Origin: Brooklawnia sp032229645
GTDB taxonomy: Bacteria > Actinomycetota > Actinomycetes > Propionibacteriales > Propionibacteriaceae
NCBI GenBank assembly: GCA_963722295.1
Contig: CAVRLB010000001.1
Coordinates: 1-64,000 of the forward strand
Direction: 5' to 3'
DNA length: 64,000 nucleotides
Shown: in pieces, positions 36,678 through 45,647 of the stretch
Position numbering within the stretch: position 1 is the stretch's first letter
Layout of the letters: the number at the start of each line of letters is the position of its first letter
The notes under the pieces: generated by a model
Seen by the model: the letters and a program-made list of their open reading frames with translations, nothing else
The model's database searches: none
Told to the model about the DNA's origin: nothing
Program-made: the position numbers and the translations under genes

Positions 36678-38888
36678 TCAGCTGGTAGACGGACGATTGC
36701 GCTGGGCCCTGTGTACGCTGTCGAGCACCATCAAAGAGACATCGCGGACGGCTGGCGCGGTTTCCTCGGCGCTGGCGGCATCCCCGAGCATGATCGAGCA
36801 GTAGGGGCAGCCGGTGGCAAGCGTCTCGGCCCCGGTGGCCTTGGCCTCGCCGATCCGCGCGGCGTTGATGCGGGTGCCGAGCTTCTCCTCGGTCCACATC
36901 CGTCCGCCGCCGGCTCCGCAGCACATACTCGTGGCCTCGGAGTGCTGTCATCTCGATCAGCTTCTGGCTGCCGGGCAGCGCGCCCAGCAGCTGGCGGGGT
37001 GCTTGGTATTCGCCGTTGTGGCGTCCGAGATAGCAGGGGTCGTGATAGGTGATCGGTGCTGCTTCGCCCGGCTCGGGCGGCGCCAGCTCGAGGCGGTGCT
37101 CGCGAACCAGACGGTTCAGCAGCTGGGTGTGATGCACCAGGCGGAAACTCGCGCCGAGCTGGGCGTACTCATTCGACAAGGTGTTGAGGCAATGCGGGCA
37201 GGTCACCAGGATCTGGTCTGCCCCCAGCTCCTGCAGTTGTTCGATGGTGCTCACAGCAAGTTCCTGGTAGGTCGCCTCATTGCCGGTCCGCCGCGCCGGA
37301 TCACCGCAGCACGACTCGGCTCTTGCCCAGGACGGCGAAGGAGACTCCTGCGGTGTGCAGCAGTTCGGCCACCGCCCGGGTCGTCTTCCTGGCCCGCTCG
37401 TCGTACGCCCCGGCGCAGCCCACCCAAAACAGGTAGTCCACCTCGGAGAGGTCTGCGATATCGCGGCCCACGACCGGCACCGGGAAATCCAGGCCTTGCG
37501 CCCAATCCATCCGCGACCTGGCCGGCTGGCCCCACGGGTTGCCGCGCTGCTCCAGGTTGGAGAACATCCCCCCGAACTCGTCGGGGAACCGCGCTGCCGT
37601 CATCACCTCGCCCCGGCGCAGATCGAGGATGTGATCGACGTGCTCAATGTCGACGGGGCACTGGTCGGTGCATGCCCCGCAGGTGGTGCAGGCCCACAGC
37701 ACATCGGGGTCGATCACCGACCCGACCAGCTCTCCAGAGCGGGCTGCGACTCCGTCTGGTCCGGTCGCCTTGGCGCGGGCCAGCGCGCTCAGCAGGTCGC
37801 CGCTGTGGGCGTGAGTCGGCGCGGTCGGGGCTAAGGCGGCGGCAGAGTGGTCGCGCAGAGCCAGAGTGAACAGTTTCGGGGACAATGGCTTGCCGGTGTT
37901 CCAGGCCGGGCAGACGTCCTGACAGCGTCCGCACTCGGAACACGAGGCGAAGTCCAGGAGCCCCTTCCAGCCGAAATCGGTGATGCTGGTGACGCCAAAG
38001 CTGGCGTTCTCTGGCAGATCGTCGATCTGGCGGATGTCGAAAGGTTCTCCGTCGACGAGCATGGGTGCTGCAGCCCCGAGCGCGGACGAGCCGTCGAGCT
38101 CGCGGCGTCCAAAGATATTGACCACCGATAGGAACCGGTGCCACGCGACGCTCATGGTGATTCCCAGCCCGACGACTAGCATCCAGGTCATCGAGACCAC
38201 GATCTTGGCGAAGGCCAACCATCCGACCGCCGATTCCAGCTGATCCGTGGCCGCCGGCAACAGCATCGTCCCCAGCCAATAAGTGGTGGGGAAGTGCGCC
38301 CAGGATCCGGAAGCCGCAGTGGCCGGGTCCTGGCGGATCAGGGCATTGCGGACGACGGTCATCGACAGCACACAGATGATGACTGCGGCGATGACCGCCT
38401 CCACGAACCACGCCTGCCACCGGGTCGAGCCGTAGAACCGCGACTTCCAATCCCTGGCATCGGATGAGGCTTCATCGTGCTGGGTGTAGCGCGCCCTGAT
38501 GATCACGAGCACCGCGATACCGATCAGGCCCGCCCAGCTGGCCAGTTCGACCAGCCATTGCCACGGCGCCCACCCTCCGACCAGCGGCAGCTCGGCGTGC
38601 GCGTTGACGATCTGCGGGTAGGCCGCGGCCAGTGTCGGCACCAGCACCACGAACGAGATCATCACGCACCAGTGGGCGACCTTGGCGACCGGTCTGGTCG
38701 TGAATCTGCGGTGCGACAGGATCTCGGTCGTCGTCAGTGCGAGTCGGCGCCGGACCGGGCGCAGCCGGCCCGGGCTGGCCGAGCCCTTTCCGGATCTGGA
38801 CGACCAGGCTGACCGCGCCGCGGACGAACATCCACACGCCGATAACGCTGTAGATCAGCGCTACTGCCAGAACCACTATCATCGTCAC
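36678..38888 (-). pseudogene. Membrane CCG-domain Fe-S oxidoreductase, frameshifted
   Basis: One gene for a membrane-bound heterodisulfide-reductase-like Fe-S protein, broken by three frameshifts near 38769-38774, 37319-37325 and 36944-36951. Each is repaired by removing one base, giving a continuous product of about 735 residues. In order it has five or so membrane helices (to about residue 265), two 4Fe-4S motifs (CSECGRCQDVCPAWN and CTTCGACTDQCPVDIEH), and two CCG domains (VGCAGAYDE with ESCCGDPARRTGN; TCPHCLNTL with HDPCYLGRHN and MCCGAGGGRMW). Such proteins pass electrons from ETF or flavin dehydrogenases to the quinone pool. GTG 38888 is the start. All motifs survive, so the lesions are either very recent or sequence errors. 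Confidence 0.85.
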
Positions 38889-38918
38889 TCCACTCGCAAT
38901 CGTCGATACGTACCAGGC

Positions 38919-40100
38919 TCAGCGGATTCCGGAGGCCCCCTTGTACGGGAATGGGCTGACGAGCAGATCGCCTTCAGCGAACCGGGAGAGCCTGAAATCG
39001 GAGGCCGTGACATTCGGGATGGCGGTATCCCCGTCGAGGATCAGGTCGGCCATCAGCGTCCCGATCGCGGGCGCAGTCTTGTACCCGTGGCCCGACATCC
39101 CGGTCGTCAGGAACAGGCCCTGGTAGTCGGTTGCGGAGATGATGTAGTTCTGGTCGGGCGTGCAGTCGAAGATCCCGGTGTATGTGCTGGCCACCTCGGG
39201 GTTCTCGATGCCCGGGAAGCGATGGACCGCCTTCTCGGCGACCGACTCCAGGGCATCGTGTGAGGCATGGTTTGGGTAATCGTCGAGATCTGAGACCGAC
39301 TTGATCAGCTCAGAGGCATCACTATTACCGAACAGCAGCTCGGCACCGCGGATATGCACGTACTGTTTGGAGACCATGTCGGAGAAGACCGGGGGCGCGC
39401 CAAGGTCGATGCCTGGGTTGATGAGCACCTGCTCGATGAGGATCGGAGTGATCGGCACGTCGATGCCCAGGGGTTTGGCCAGCGCCGGAACCCACGGCCC
39501 ACCTGCCAGCACAACAGTGCCGGCGGGCACGATTTCGCCGTCGGTGAGTTTGACCCCGGTGGTCTTGTCCCCCTCAGTGAGGATTTCAGCCACCTCGGCG
39601 CCCTGGCGAATGGTGATGCCACGGGCGCGAAGGTTGGCGGCCAGCGCCTGGGTGGTGGCGTAGGCGTCACCGTAGCCGCCGCGAGGTTCCCAGCAGAAGG
39701 CAGCGAACTCATCCAGGTTGGCCACCGGCCACAGCTCATGCACCGCGTCGGCACCGATGAACTCAGTGTTCACTCCGATCGACTGCTGGTTCTTGACGCT
39801 GGCAGAGAAGGGCTCGATGTTCTCCTCGCCAACGCCGACGACGTATCCGACTTGCTGGAAGCCGATATCGGTGCCCACGATATCCCTGGCATTCTCCAAG
39901 AACTCCAGGCTGGCCAGTGCGAGTGCCGCGACCGAGGTGACACCGTAGTGGCAGCGAACAATCGCGGAGGATTTCGCTGTGCCGCCCGATGCCACTGTGT
40001 GACGCTCAAGGATGGTGATATCGGTGATTCCCCGTTCCAGCAGCGCGTAGGCGGTCGCTGTTCCGATTACGCCGGCGCCCACGATAACGACATCGCTCAT
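38919..40100 (-). CDS. FAD-dependent amine/amino acid oxidoreductase
   Basis: A 393-residue DAO-family flavoprotein related to sarcosine oxidase beta and dimethylglycine dehydrogenase. The Rossmann motif VVIVGAGVIGTATAYALLERG opens the protein and ILERHTVASGGTAKSSAIVR binds FAD. The late motif TGIFDCTPDQNYIISATD and GLFLTTGMSGHGYKTAPAIG complete the fold. Where monomeric sarcosine oxidase has its flavin-linking cysteine there is a glycine, so FAD is probably not covalently bound at that site. Linkage to etfBA and the Fe-S gene suggests it acts as a dehydrogenase passing electrons to ETF. The substrate is unknown; N-methyl or secondary amino acids are plausible. Confidence 0.82.
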   Translation of the reverse strand: MSDVVIVGAGVIGTATAYALLERGITDITILERHTVASGGTAKSSAIVRCHYGVTSVAALALASLEFLENARDIVGTDIGFQQVGYVVGVGEENIEPFSASVKNQQSIGVNTEFIGADAVHELWPVANLDEFAAFCWEPRGGYGDAYATTQALAANLRARGITIRQGAEVAEILTEGDKTTGVKLTDGEIVPAGTVVLAGGPWVPALAKPLGIDVPITPILIEQVLINPGIDLGAPPVFSDMVSKQYVHIRGAELLFGNSDASELIKSVSDLDDYPNHASHDALESVAEKAVHRFPGIENPEVASTYTGIFDCTPDQNYIISATDYQGLFLTTGMSGHGYKTAPAIGTLMADLILDGDTAIPNVTASDFRLSRFAEGDLLVSPFPYKGASGIR

Positions 40101-40326
40101 TTACTTCTCCTGCTTTCCTGTCCAATGGACCGGCGATCCGATGCGGCATATCTCGTGAGATCTGCGTCGTGTCGAGTCCGGTTTCATTCAGGAAATCGCA
40201 GAAGTTCTTCCGTGTCCAATACTCTAGTGGTCACGATCGATAGCTAAATGCTCTTAATGTCGATCGCATTACAATCCAGACACCGGAATCGGCACGACCG
40301 AAATGCGGGCCCTCCAGCGCAAGATC

Positions 40327-41349
40327 TCAGTCATCCCCGGTAGTGGTTGGCAGTCGATGTGTCATCCCGCAGACGTCACCAAGGCAGTCCAAGAAGGCGC
40401 TCACCAGCGTCTGCTGGCGCGGGTGAGCACGTGTCACTGCAAGCAGCCGAGTGACGGGCGACCCTTTGAGCGGTACGACGGCGATCGATGGGGGGACCAA
40501 TTCGCGGATCGACTCCGGCAGGATCGTCGTTCCCACGCCCGCAGCGACGAACCCCAGTGCCGTCTCCTGGTGGACGACCTGTTCCACTATCCGGGCGTTT
40601 GAGGCATGCTCGGCCAATGCAAGTGTCACTCGATCCACAAAGCCCGGCATCAGATCCCTCGGATAGGTGATCAGCGGGACCCCGGCGATCTCATGGGCCG
40701 AGATCTCCGGCCGGCGCGCCAGGGGATGCTCCTTGTGCAAGCACACCACCAGACGCTCTTCGTGGACGACTTGTGACATGAGATCGCTCACCGGCACGCT
40801 GTCGTTCGCTGCTATCTGAAACTGGTGCGGCTGGTGATTCCCGGCTTCCGCAGTCTTCCGTTCGCTGCGAGCGGCATGCGCAACGACCGAAGTCCCCGGC
40901 ATTTCGTCGCGGACGATGCCAAGATCGAGCGTGCCCGCCACCAGACGCTGAATCTGTTCTCCGGATGTGAGCGGGATCTCAGTCAGCGTGACCTCAGGAT
41001 TCCGGTCCTTGAACAGGGGCACGACTCTGGGAAGTATCGTGCAACTCGCTGAACTCACGAATCCGAAGGTCAGCTCCGGCCACTTTCCGCTGGCGAGGTC
41101 ACGCAGCTCTTGAGTGACCTGGTCGAGGTCGTCGAGGATCCGGCGCGCTTGGTCGCGTAGCTGAGCGCCCGCCGGGGTAAGTGCCACGTTGCGCGTGCTC
41201 CGATCGAAGAGACGGACCCCCAGCTCGCGTTCGAGCTTGCTCACCTGCAGGCTGAGCGGAGGTTGTGACATGTGTAATCTCTCGGCGGCGCGGCCAAAGT
41301 GCAGTTCATCCGCGATAGCTAAGAAGTATCGGAGCTGTCGGAATTCCAT
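40327..41349 (-). CDS. LysR-family transcriptional regulator
   Basis: A 340-residue LysR regulator. The N-terminal HTH is textbook: MEFRQLRYFLAIADELHFGRAAERLHMSQPPLSLQVSKLERELGVRLFDR, covering residues 1-50. The effector domain begins near residue 90 (PELTFGFVSSASCTILPRVVPLF) and resembles the BenM/CatM-like group. The start at 41349 is the conserved MEFRQL methionine. It is divergent from the ornithine cyclodeaminase-family gene and upstream of the FAD oxidoreductase gene, so it may control both directions. A central stretch (residues about 150-170) looks like an insertion compared with common members. Confidence 0.9.
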   Translation of the reverse strand: MEFRQLRYFLAIADELHFGRAAERLHMSQPPLSLQVSKLERELGVRLFDRSTRNVALTPAGAQLRDQARRILDDLDQVTQELRDLASGKWPELTFGFVSSASCTILPRVVPLFKDRNPEVTLTEIPLTSGEQIQRLVAGTLDLGIVRDEMPGTSVVAHAARSERKTAEAGNHQPHQFQIAANDSVPVSDLMSQVVHEERLVVCLHKEHPLARRPEISAHEIAGVPLITYPRDLMPGFVDRVTLALAEHASNARIVEQVVHQETALGFVAAGVGTTILPESIRELVPPSIAVVPLKGSPVTRLLAVTRAHPRQQTLVSAFLDCLGDVCGMTHRLPTTTGDD

Positions 41350-41630
41350 GTCGTGGACAGTACTTCGAATGTGTGCAGCGAATGTCACGAGACTGTTTCC
41401 GCGGTGTAACTTTAAGCGGTCCCTCGGTAACGCGATTGTCATTGAAAGTGATTCGCTCTGGACGTGCGCAGGAAAGATATTGGACGTGAAACAATATTTG
41501 CGCTTTCCTGAGTTTAGGTCGTTCCGGGGTGCTGGAGATCTCCCGGAAGAGCCTCAGCAAGCTTCCTTTCTCTCCGGTCATCAACAGATGGCTGGTCAGG
41601 AGCCACGTTCACGAATCTGAAGGAGCAAAC
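41350..41630. promoter_or_regulatory. Divergent regulatory region, LysR / cyclodeaminase
   Basis: This 281-base, relatively AT-rich gap separates two divergent genes and must hold both promoters. GTAAC occurs at 41406-41410 and again at 41427-41431. I cannot assign a -10/-35 pair or a LysR box with confidence. Confidence 0.4.
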
Positions 41631-42833
41631 ATGACCGCAGGGACCACCAGCGACCGGATCAGGACCAGCGACACGCCGGACCTATTGACCGCGTCGGCAG
41701 GCACGAAGATCGACATGCTCTATTTGAGCGAGCCCGAGGTCATCGCAGCGGGAGTCAAAGACATGGGCAGGTGCATGGAAGTCATGGAGGAGGTGCTGGT
41801 TCTCGTCGCGAAGGGTGACTACCGAATGGCGGGGAACTCTGCCAATTCCCATGGCGCCCAGGTCTCTTTCCCTGATACCAGCCCGTTCCCCGGTATGCCT
41901 CGCAACGACGCCGACAGGCGGTTCATGGCCATGGCCGCCTATCTGGGAGGGCGCTTCGATACCGCCGGCGTCAAGTGGTACGGGTCCAACGTGGAGAATC
42001 GCGAAGGAGGCCTGCCGCGCTCCATTCACCTGATCGTCCTGAACGACAAGACGACCGGCGCGCCCTTTGCGATTATGTCCGGCAATCTGGAGAGCGCCTA
42101 CCGCACCGCAGCCGTATCCGGTGCGGCCGCCAAGAAGCTGGCGCCGAAGAACGCCAAGACACTGGGAGTGATAGGCCCCGGCGCCATGAACAAGACGGCG
42201 CTGCACGCTATGACCACTGCGCGCCCGTCACTGGATTCGATCGTCATCAATGGCCGCCGTCGGGTGACTTCTGAATCATTCGCGGACTACGTGCGGGCGA
42301 ATTATCCGCAGTTCACCACCATCGAGATCAGCGATACGGCCGAGGGCGCGGTGCGTGATTGCGACATCGTCTCCGAGGTGGTGACCGGCAGGACCGGGTC
42401 TGAGAACTACCCCTACATCAACGGGGACTGGATCAAGCCGGGAGCCTTCCTCAGTCTGCCTGCCAACCTGAAGATGGATAAGGAGTACACGCGGTCTGGC
42501 AGGGCCCGGCTGCTGGTGGATGCCAGGAAGATCTACGAGGCATGGGCGGAGGAGTATCCGGCGCCTTCGCACGAGACTGCTTTCGGCATGATCGGACTCT
42601 ACTGGCAGGACCTGATCGACGCCGGCGAGCTGGATCCGGACAAGGTCACCAATATTGGCGACGTATTCGACGGCATGGCACCAGGCCGGGAATTCGACGA
42701 TCAACCCGTGCTGTTCAGTGTGGGTGGTATGGGGGTCGAGGATGTGGCCTGGGCGAAGACGATCTACGAGAATGCCGTGAAAATGGGGATCGGCACCAAA
42801 CTCAATCTTTGGGACGAGCCGGGCCTGATATGA
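41631..42833 (+). CDS. Ornithine cyclodeaminase / mu-crystallin family enzyme
   Basis: A 400-residue member of the ornithine cyclodeaminase / mu-crystallin family. Features are DMLYLSEPEVIAAGVKDMGRCMEVMEEVLVL (residues about 23-53), GVKWYGSNVENREGGLPRSIHLIVLNDK, the dinucleotide-binding segment LGVIGPGAMNKTALHAM, and DIVSEVVTGRTGSENYPYINGDWIKPGAF. From memory this long version is annotated in other genomes as tyramine oxidase subunit B. Related enzymes deaminate or reduce imino/amino acids with NAD(P). AAGGAG five bases before ATG 41631 sets the start. The amt gene follows 84 bases later, which would suit release of ammonium. Confidence 0.75.
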   Translation: MTAGTTSDRIRTSDTPDLLTASAGTKIDMLYLSEPEVIAAGVKDMGRCMEVMEEVLVLVAKGDYRMAGNSANSHGAQVSFPDTSPFPGMPRNDADRRFMAMAAYLGGRFDTAGVKWYGSNVENREGGLPRSIHLIVLNDKTTGAPFAIMSGNLESAYRTAAVSGAAAKKLAPKNAKTLGVIGPGAMNKTALHAMTTARPSLDSIVINGRRRVTSESFADYVRANYPQFTTIEISDTAEGAVRDCDIVSEVVTGRTGSENYPYINGDWIKPGAFLSLPANLKMDKEYTRSGRARLLVDARKIYEAWAEEYPAPSHETAFGMIGLYWQDLIDAGELDPDKVTNIGDVFDGMAPGREFDDQPVLFSVGGMGVEDVAWAKTIYENAVKMGIGTKLNLWDEPGLI

Positions 42834-42917
42834 GCTCGACAGATTTCGCCAAAGCCACAGTAATGCTGTCGATTGTTCATGGAAGTCCGCCGATTATCAA
42901 TCGCACGAGGTAGAGGA

Positions 42918-44195
42918 ATGCAAATGGATATTGTCTCACAGGTGAACACGGGTTGGATGTTAACTGCCACGGTTGCTGTCACCTTCATGCTCCCGGGACT
43001 TGCCCTGTATTATGGAGGACTGTCGCGCACGAAGAACATTCTGAATACCATCATGGTAGTGTTCGGCGGTTTCGTGGTTGCTGCCGTGCTGTGGGTCCTC
43101 TACGGATATGGCCTCACTCTTGGGAACTCCGTGGCCGGCCGAGGCATAATTGGCAATCCAGTTGGGCTGTTTGGTCTCCAGTCGCTGCTGGGGGCCGAGA
43201 CTCCGGACGGTGCTGTGCCCGCAATCCTGATTGCCGCATTCCAACTCGTCTTTGCCGGGCTCACGGTGGGAATCGTTGGCGGTGCTGTCGAGGGGCGGAT
43301 GAAGTTCTCGTCCTGGCTCGTATTCTCCGGGCTGTGGGTGACGCTCGTATACTTCCCGGTCGCGCACTGGGTCTTCGCCTTCGACTCGGCCGACGGGGCG
43401 CAGGTTGGCGGCTGGATTGCCAACCGGCTGGGTGCGATGGACTTCGCCGGCGGTACGGCGGTTCACCTGAACGCAGGTATAGCGGCATTCGTGCTGGCAC
43501 TCTTCCTGGGAAAGCGACGAGATTTCCCGCAGGTCGGGCGGCCCGGGAATCTTCCCATAGCCATCTTTGGTGGCGGGCTGCTGATGGTTGGCTGGTACGG
43601 CTTTAATGGCGGGTCGTCCGGCGGAATTAACGAGAGCGCAGGCGTTGCAATCGCCAATACGCTGGTCGCTGCCTGCTGTGGACTCGTAGGGTGGATGATC
43701 GTGGAGAGGATTCGTATTGGGTCGGCCACCTCGCTGGGTGCTATTTCTGGTGTTCTGGCAGGATTGGTGGGTATTACACCCGCGGCGAACTCGGTATCTG
43801 CAGTCGGCGCGATGATCATCGGTGTGGTCGCAGGTGCCATTGGATTCACAATGCTGGGTCTGAAGGAGAAGCTCGGATATGACGATGCCCTCGATGCCGT
43901 GCCGATCCACATGTTCCCGGGGATCTTCGGCACGTTGGCCATTGGTTTCTTGGCCGATCCGGCCTCTCCCGCAGGGGCCGCCGGCCTGTTTTACGGCGGC
44001 ACGCTAGCTCTGCTGGGCAAGCAGGCGCTGGCTGTGATCGTGGTCTTCGTCTACAGCTTCGCCGTGACCGCGCTCATAGCGTGGGTGCTCAAGAAGACCA
44101 TGGGACTGCGGGTTCCCGACTCCGAGGAACAGTCCGGCCTGGATACCGCTTTGCACGCCGAAACCGCCTATGCGCTGGACGGTGTTCGGCCGTGA
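42918..44195 (+). CDS. amt: Ammonium transporter
   Basis: A 425-residue Amt-family channel with eleven predicted helices. The pore twin histidines are visible in GTAVHLNAGIAAF and DAVPIHMFPGIFGTL, and the phenylalanine gate region and GWYGFNGGSSGGINESAG segment are typical. ATG 42918 follows GAGG at a spacing of 7; ATG 42924 behind AGAGG is equally possible. It pairs with the PII gene 114 bases downstream, and by distance may be co-transcribed with the cyclodeaminase-family gene upstream. The usual actinobacterial third member, glnD, is absent. Confidence 0.93.
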   Translation: MQMDIVSQVNTGWMLTATVAVTFMLPGLALYYGGLSRTKNILNTIMVVFGGFVVAAVLWVLYGYGLTLGNSVAGRGIIGNPVGLFGLQSLLGAETPDGAVPAILIAAFQLVFAGLTVGIVGGAVEGRMKFSSWLVFSGLWVTLVYFPVAHWVFAFDSADGAQVGGWIANRLGAMDFAGGTAVHLNAGIAAFVLALFLGKRRDFPQVGRPGNLPIAIFGGGLLMVGWYGFNGGSSGGINESAGVAIANTLVAACCGLVGWMIVERIRIGSATSLGAISGVLAGLVGITPAANSVSAVGAMIIGVVAGAIGFTMLGLKEKLGYDDALDAVPIHMFPGIFGTLAIGFLADPASPAGAAGLFYGGTLALLGKQALAVIVVFVYSFAVTALIAWVLKKTMGLRVPDSEEQSGLDTALHAETAYALDGVRP

Positions 44196-44309
44196 ACTCA
44201 CGACCCGCCAGTGACTTCGGCAGGCGGGCGCACATGGCGCCTTCGCTGTTCTCAGCGCTGCCCGCTGCCAGACTATCTATGACCACCCGCTTGGATGGAG
44301 GACATCGAA

Positions 44310-44648
44310 ATGCATCTCATCACCGCAGTATTGCCGCCCAGTGCGCTGGAGCCCGTCAAGTCCGCATTGGCAGAGATCGGTATCACCGGAATGACGGTTT
44401 ATGATGCCAAAGGCCACGGCGCTCAGGCAGGGAAGGTTGAGATCTATCGTTCACAGGAAGTACGCGTCGAATTCCTGCCCAAAATTGCGATCGAGATCGT
44501 TGTGGCCGATGAGATCCTGGACGACGCGATTGTGACCATTCGCGAAGCGGCCTATACCGGACAGATCGGCAACGGAAAGATCTGGGCGGTGCCTGTGTCG
44601 CGCATGATCCGAGTGCGCACCGGCGAGACGGGCGCCGGCGCTGTCTGA
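44310..44648 (+). CDS. glnK: PII signal-transduction protein lacking Tyr-51
   Basis: A 112-residue PII protein. ATP and 2-oxoglutarate residues are conserved: Gln-39, Lys-58, the B loop TGQIGNGKI with Lys-90, and the end RVRTGE with Arg-101 and Arg-103. The T loop reads YRSQEVRVEFLPK, so Tyr-46 is kept but position 51, the tyrosine that is uridylylated or adenylylated in other PII proteins, is valine. It can probably still bind nucleotide and dock on Amt but cannot be modified there. GGAGG at 44297-44301 sets ATG 44310. A hairpin follows the gene and no glnD is next to it. Confidence 0.92.
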   Translation: MHLITAVLPPSALEPVKSALAEIGITGMTVYDAKGHGAQAGKVEIYRSQEVRVEFLPKIAIEIVVADEILDDAIVTIREAAYTGQIGNGKIWAVPVSRMIRVRTGETGAGAV

Positions 44649-44653
44649 GAGAG

Positions 44654-44696
44654 CGTGGTGGCTGGGTGGGATGCGAGTCCGCGCCCGGCCACCACG
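44654..44696 (+). terminator. Hairpin after glnK
   Basis: CGTGGTGGC (44654-44662) pairs perfectly with GCCACCACG (44688-44696), extended by GGG/CCC, five bases after the glnK stop. It marks the end of the amt-glnK unit. Confidence 0.6.
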
Positions 44697-44761
44697 GCAT
44701 ATCTGCCATGAGCCAGTGAGGGCTCAGGCGCACTGCGGTCGGTGAGTGGTGACCTCGGGGC

Positions 44762-45496
44762 TCACCCGAGCCGGGCAATCGGGGATGCCGGGCGATTCGG
44801 ATCGAGTCGCCCGACTACCGCGTCCATGTTCTCGGGTGGACAAGCGAACAGCACACAACTGGCGGGTCCCCCGGAGCGCGTGGGATCGACATCCCAGCCA
44901 CCCAACCATCGGGATTCGAGCCCGGCGACGTGGGCCATCTCGGCAAGCTCGAATCCGATTCCGTGCGAGCCCACCGGGAGCGCGTCATGTACCAGGCCCG
45001 AGGCCACTACCTCGCGAACCTCGGCGATACCCACCTGATCGGGATGCCCGATGAAGATCTCGAACTCGGGCGAGGCGATCGGCAATCCAGCGCAGATCAC
45101 CACATCACCTGGTTGGGCCTTCGGGAGTCGGTGAGCGAGCGAGCCGATGACCGTCACTCCGATTCCGGTGGCGGAGGTCGGAGCGTTCTCTTCGGTACTC
45201 CCGGTGACCGCGTCTGCAGGAATGCCGGCCTGGGCAGCGAGGATCTCGATCTCGTCGATCATCTTCTGCCCGGTCGGATTGCGCTCGACGCATAGCGCGT
45301 TGATCAGCGCGATTGGCTGTGCCCCGGCGCAGAGGACCTCCAGCAGCGGCACCCGGACGCCAAAGTGGGCGACGGTTCGTTCGTCCGCATGGACGCTGTC
45401 ACCGGGTTTGGGGCCGATCCCGCCAATGGAGTCGCAGGCGATCACCAATCGGCTGGAGGGTTCGAAGACGAGGAGATCGCGGAAGCGCTGCATCAC
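44762..45496 (-). CDS. cblS: AIR synthase-related protein, CblS-like kinase
   Basis: A 244-residue protein of the PurM/AIR-synthase superfamily. It shows LVIACDSIGGIGPKPGDSV (about residues 17-35), VPLLEVLCAGAQPIALINALCVERNPTGQ, GSTEENAPTSATGIGVTVIG and a late GSHGIGFELAEMAHVAGL. From memory this pattern resembles CblS, the alpha-ribazole kinase proposed to act with CblT in cobamide salvage; other PurM-like kinases such as ThiL are the alternative. It lies 9.9 kb from the end of the CblT-like ECF operon, with the ETF/ammonium block between. It is divergent from the MFS gene. Confidence 0.55.
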   Translation of the reverse strand: MMQRFRDLLVFEPSSRLVIACDSIGGIGPKPGDSVHADERTVAHFGVRVPLLEVLCAGAQPIALINALCVERNPTGQKMIDEIEILAAQAGIPADAVTGSTEENAPTSATGIGVTVIGSLAHRLPKAQPGDVVICAGLPIASPEFEIFIGHPDQVGIAEVREVVASGLVHDALPVGSHGIGFELAEMAHVAGLESRWLGGWDVDPTRSGGPASCVLFACPPENMDAVVGRLDPNRPASPIARLG

Positions 45497-45647
45497 TCGT
45501 CCAGTATGGCAGCGGCGCTAGACAGGTGCCCGATGAGGAACGACTCGCCAACGGCGCCTGGTCAATGGAAGAATCAGTCCTCGAAGTATTAGACTCTTGG
45601 GCGCAAACCCATGACCAGGCAGTCACAGCAATCACCTGGAGGACACG

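Noticed and set aside
36678..38888. Programmed frameshifting in the Fe-S gene
   Set aside because: Three separate shifts with no slippery sequences or stimulatory structures shared between them, and the family is normally encoded in one frame.
45497..45647. Short peptide frames upstream of the MFS gene
   Set aside because: No ribosome-binding site or conserved feature; they overlap the promoter region of two divergent genes.
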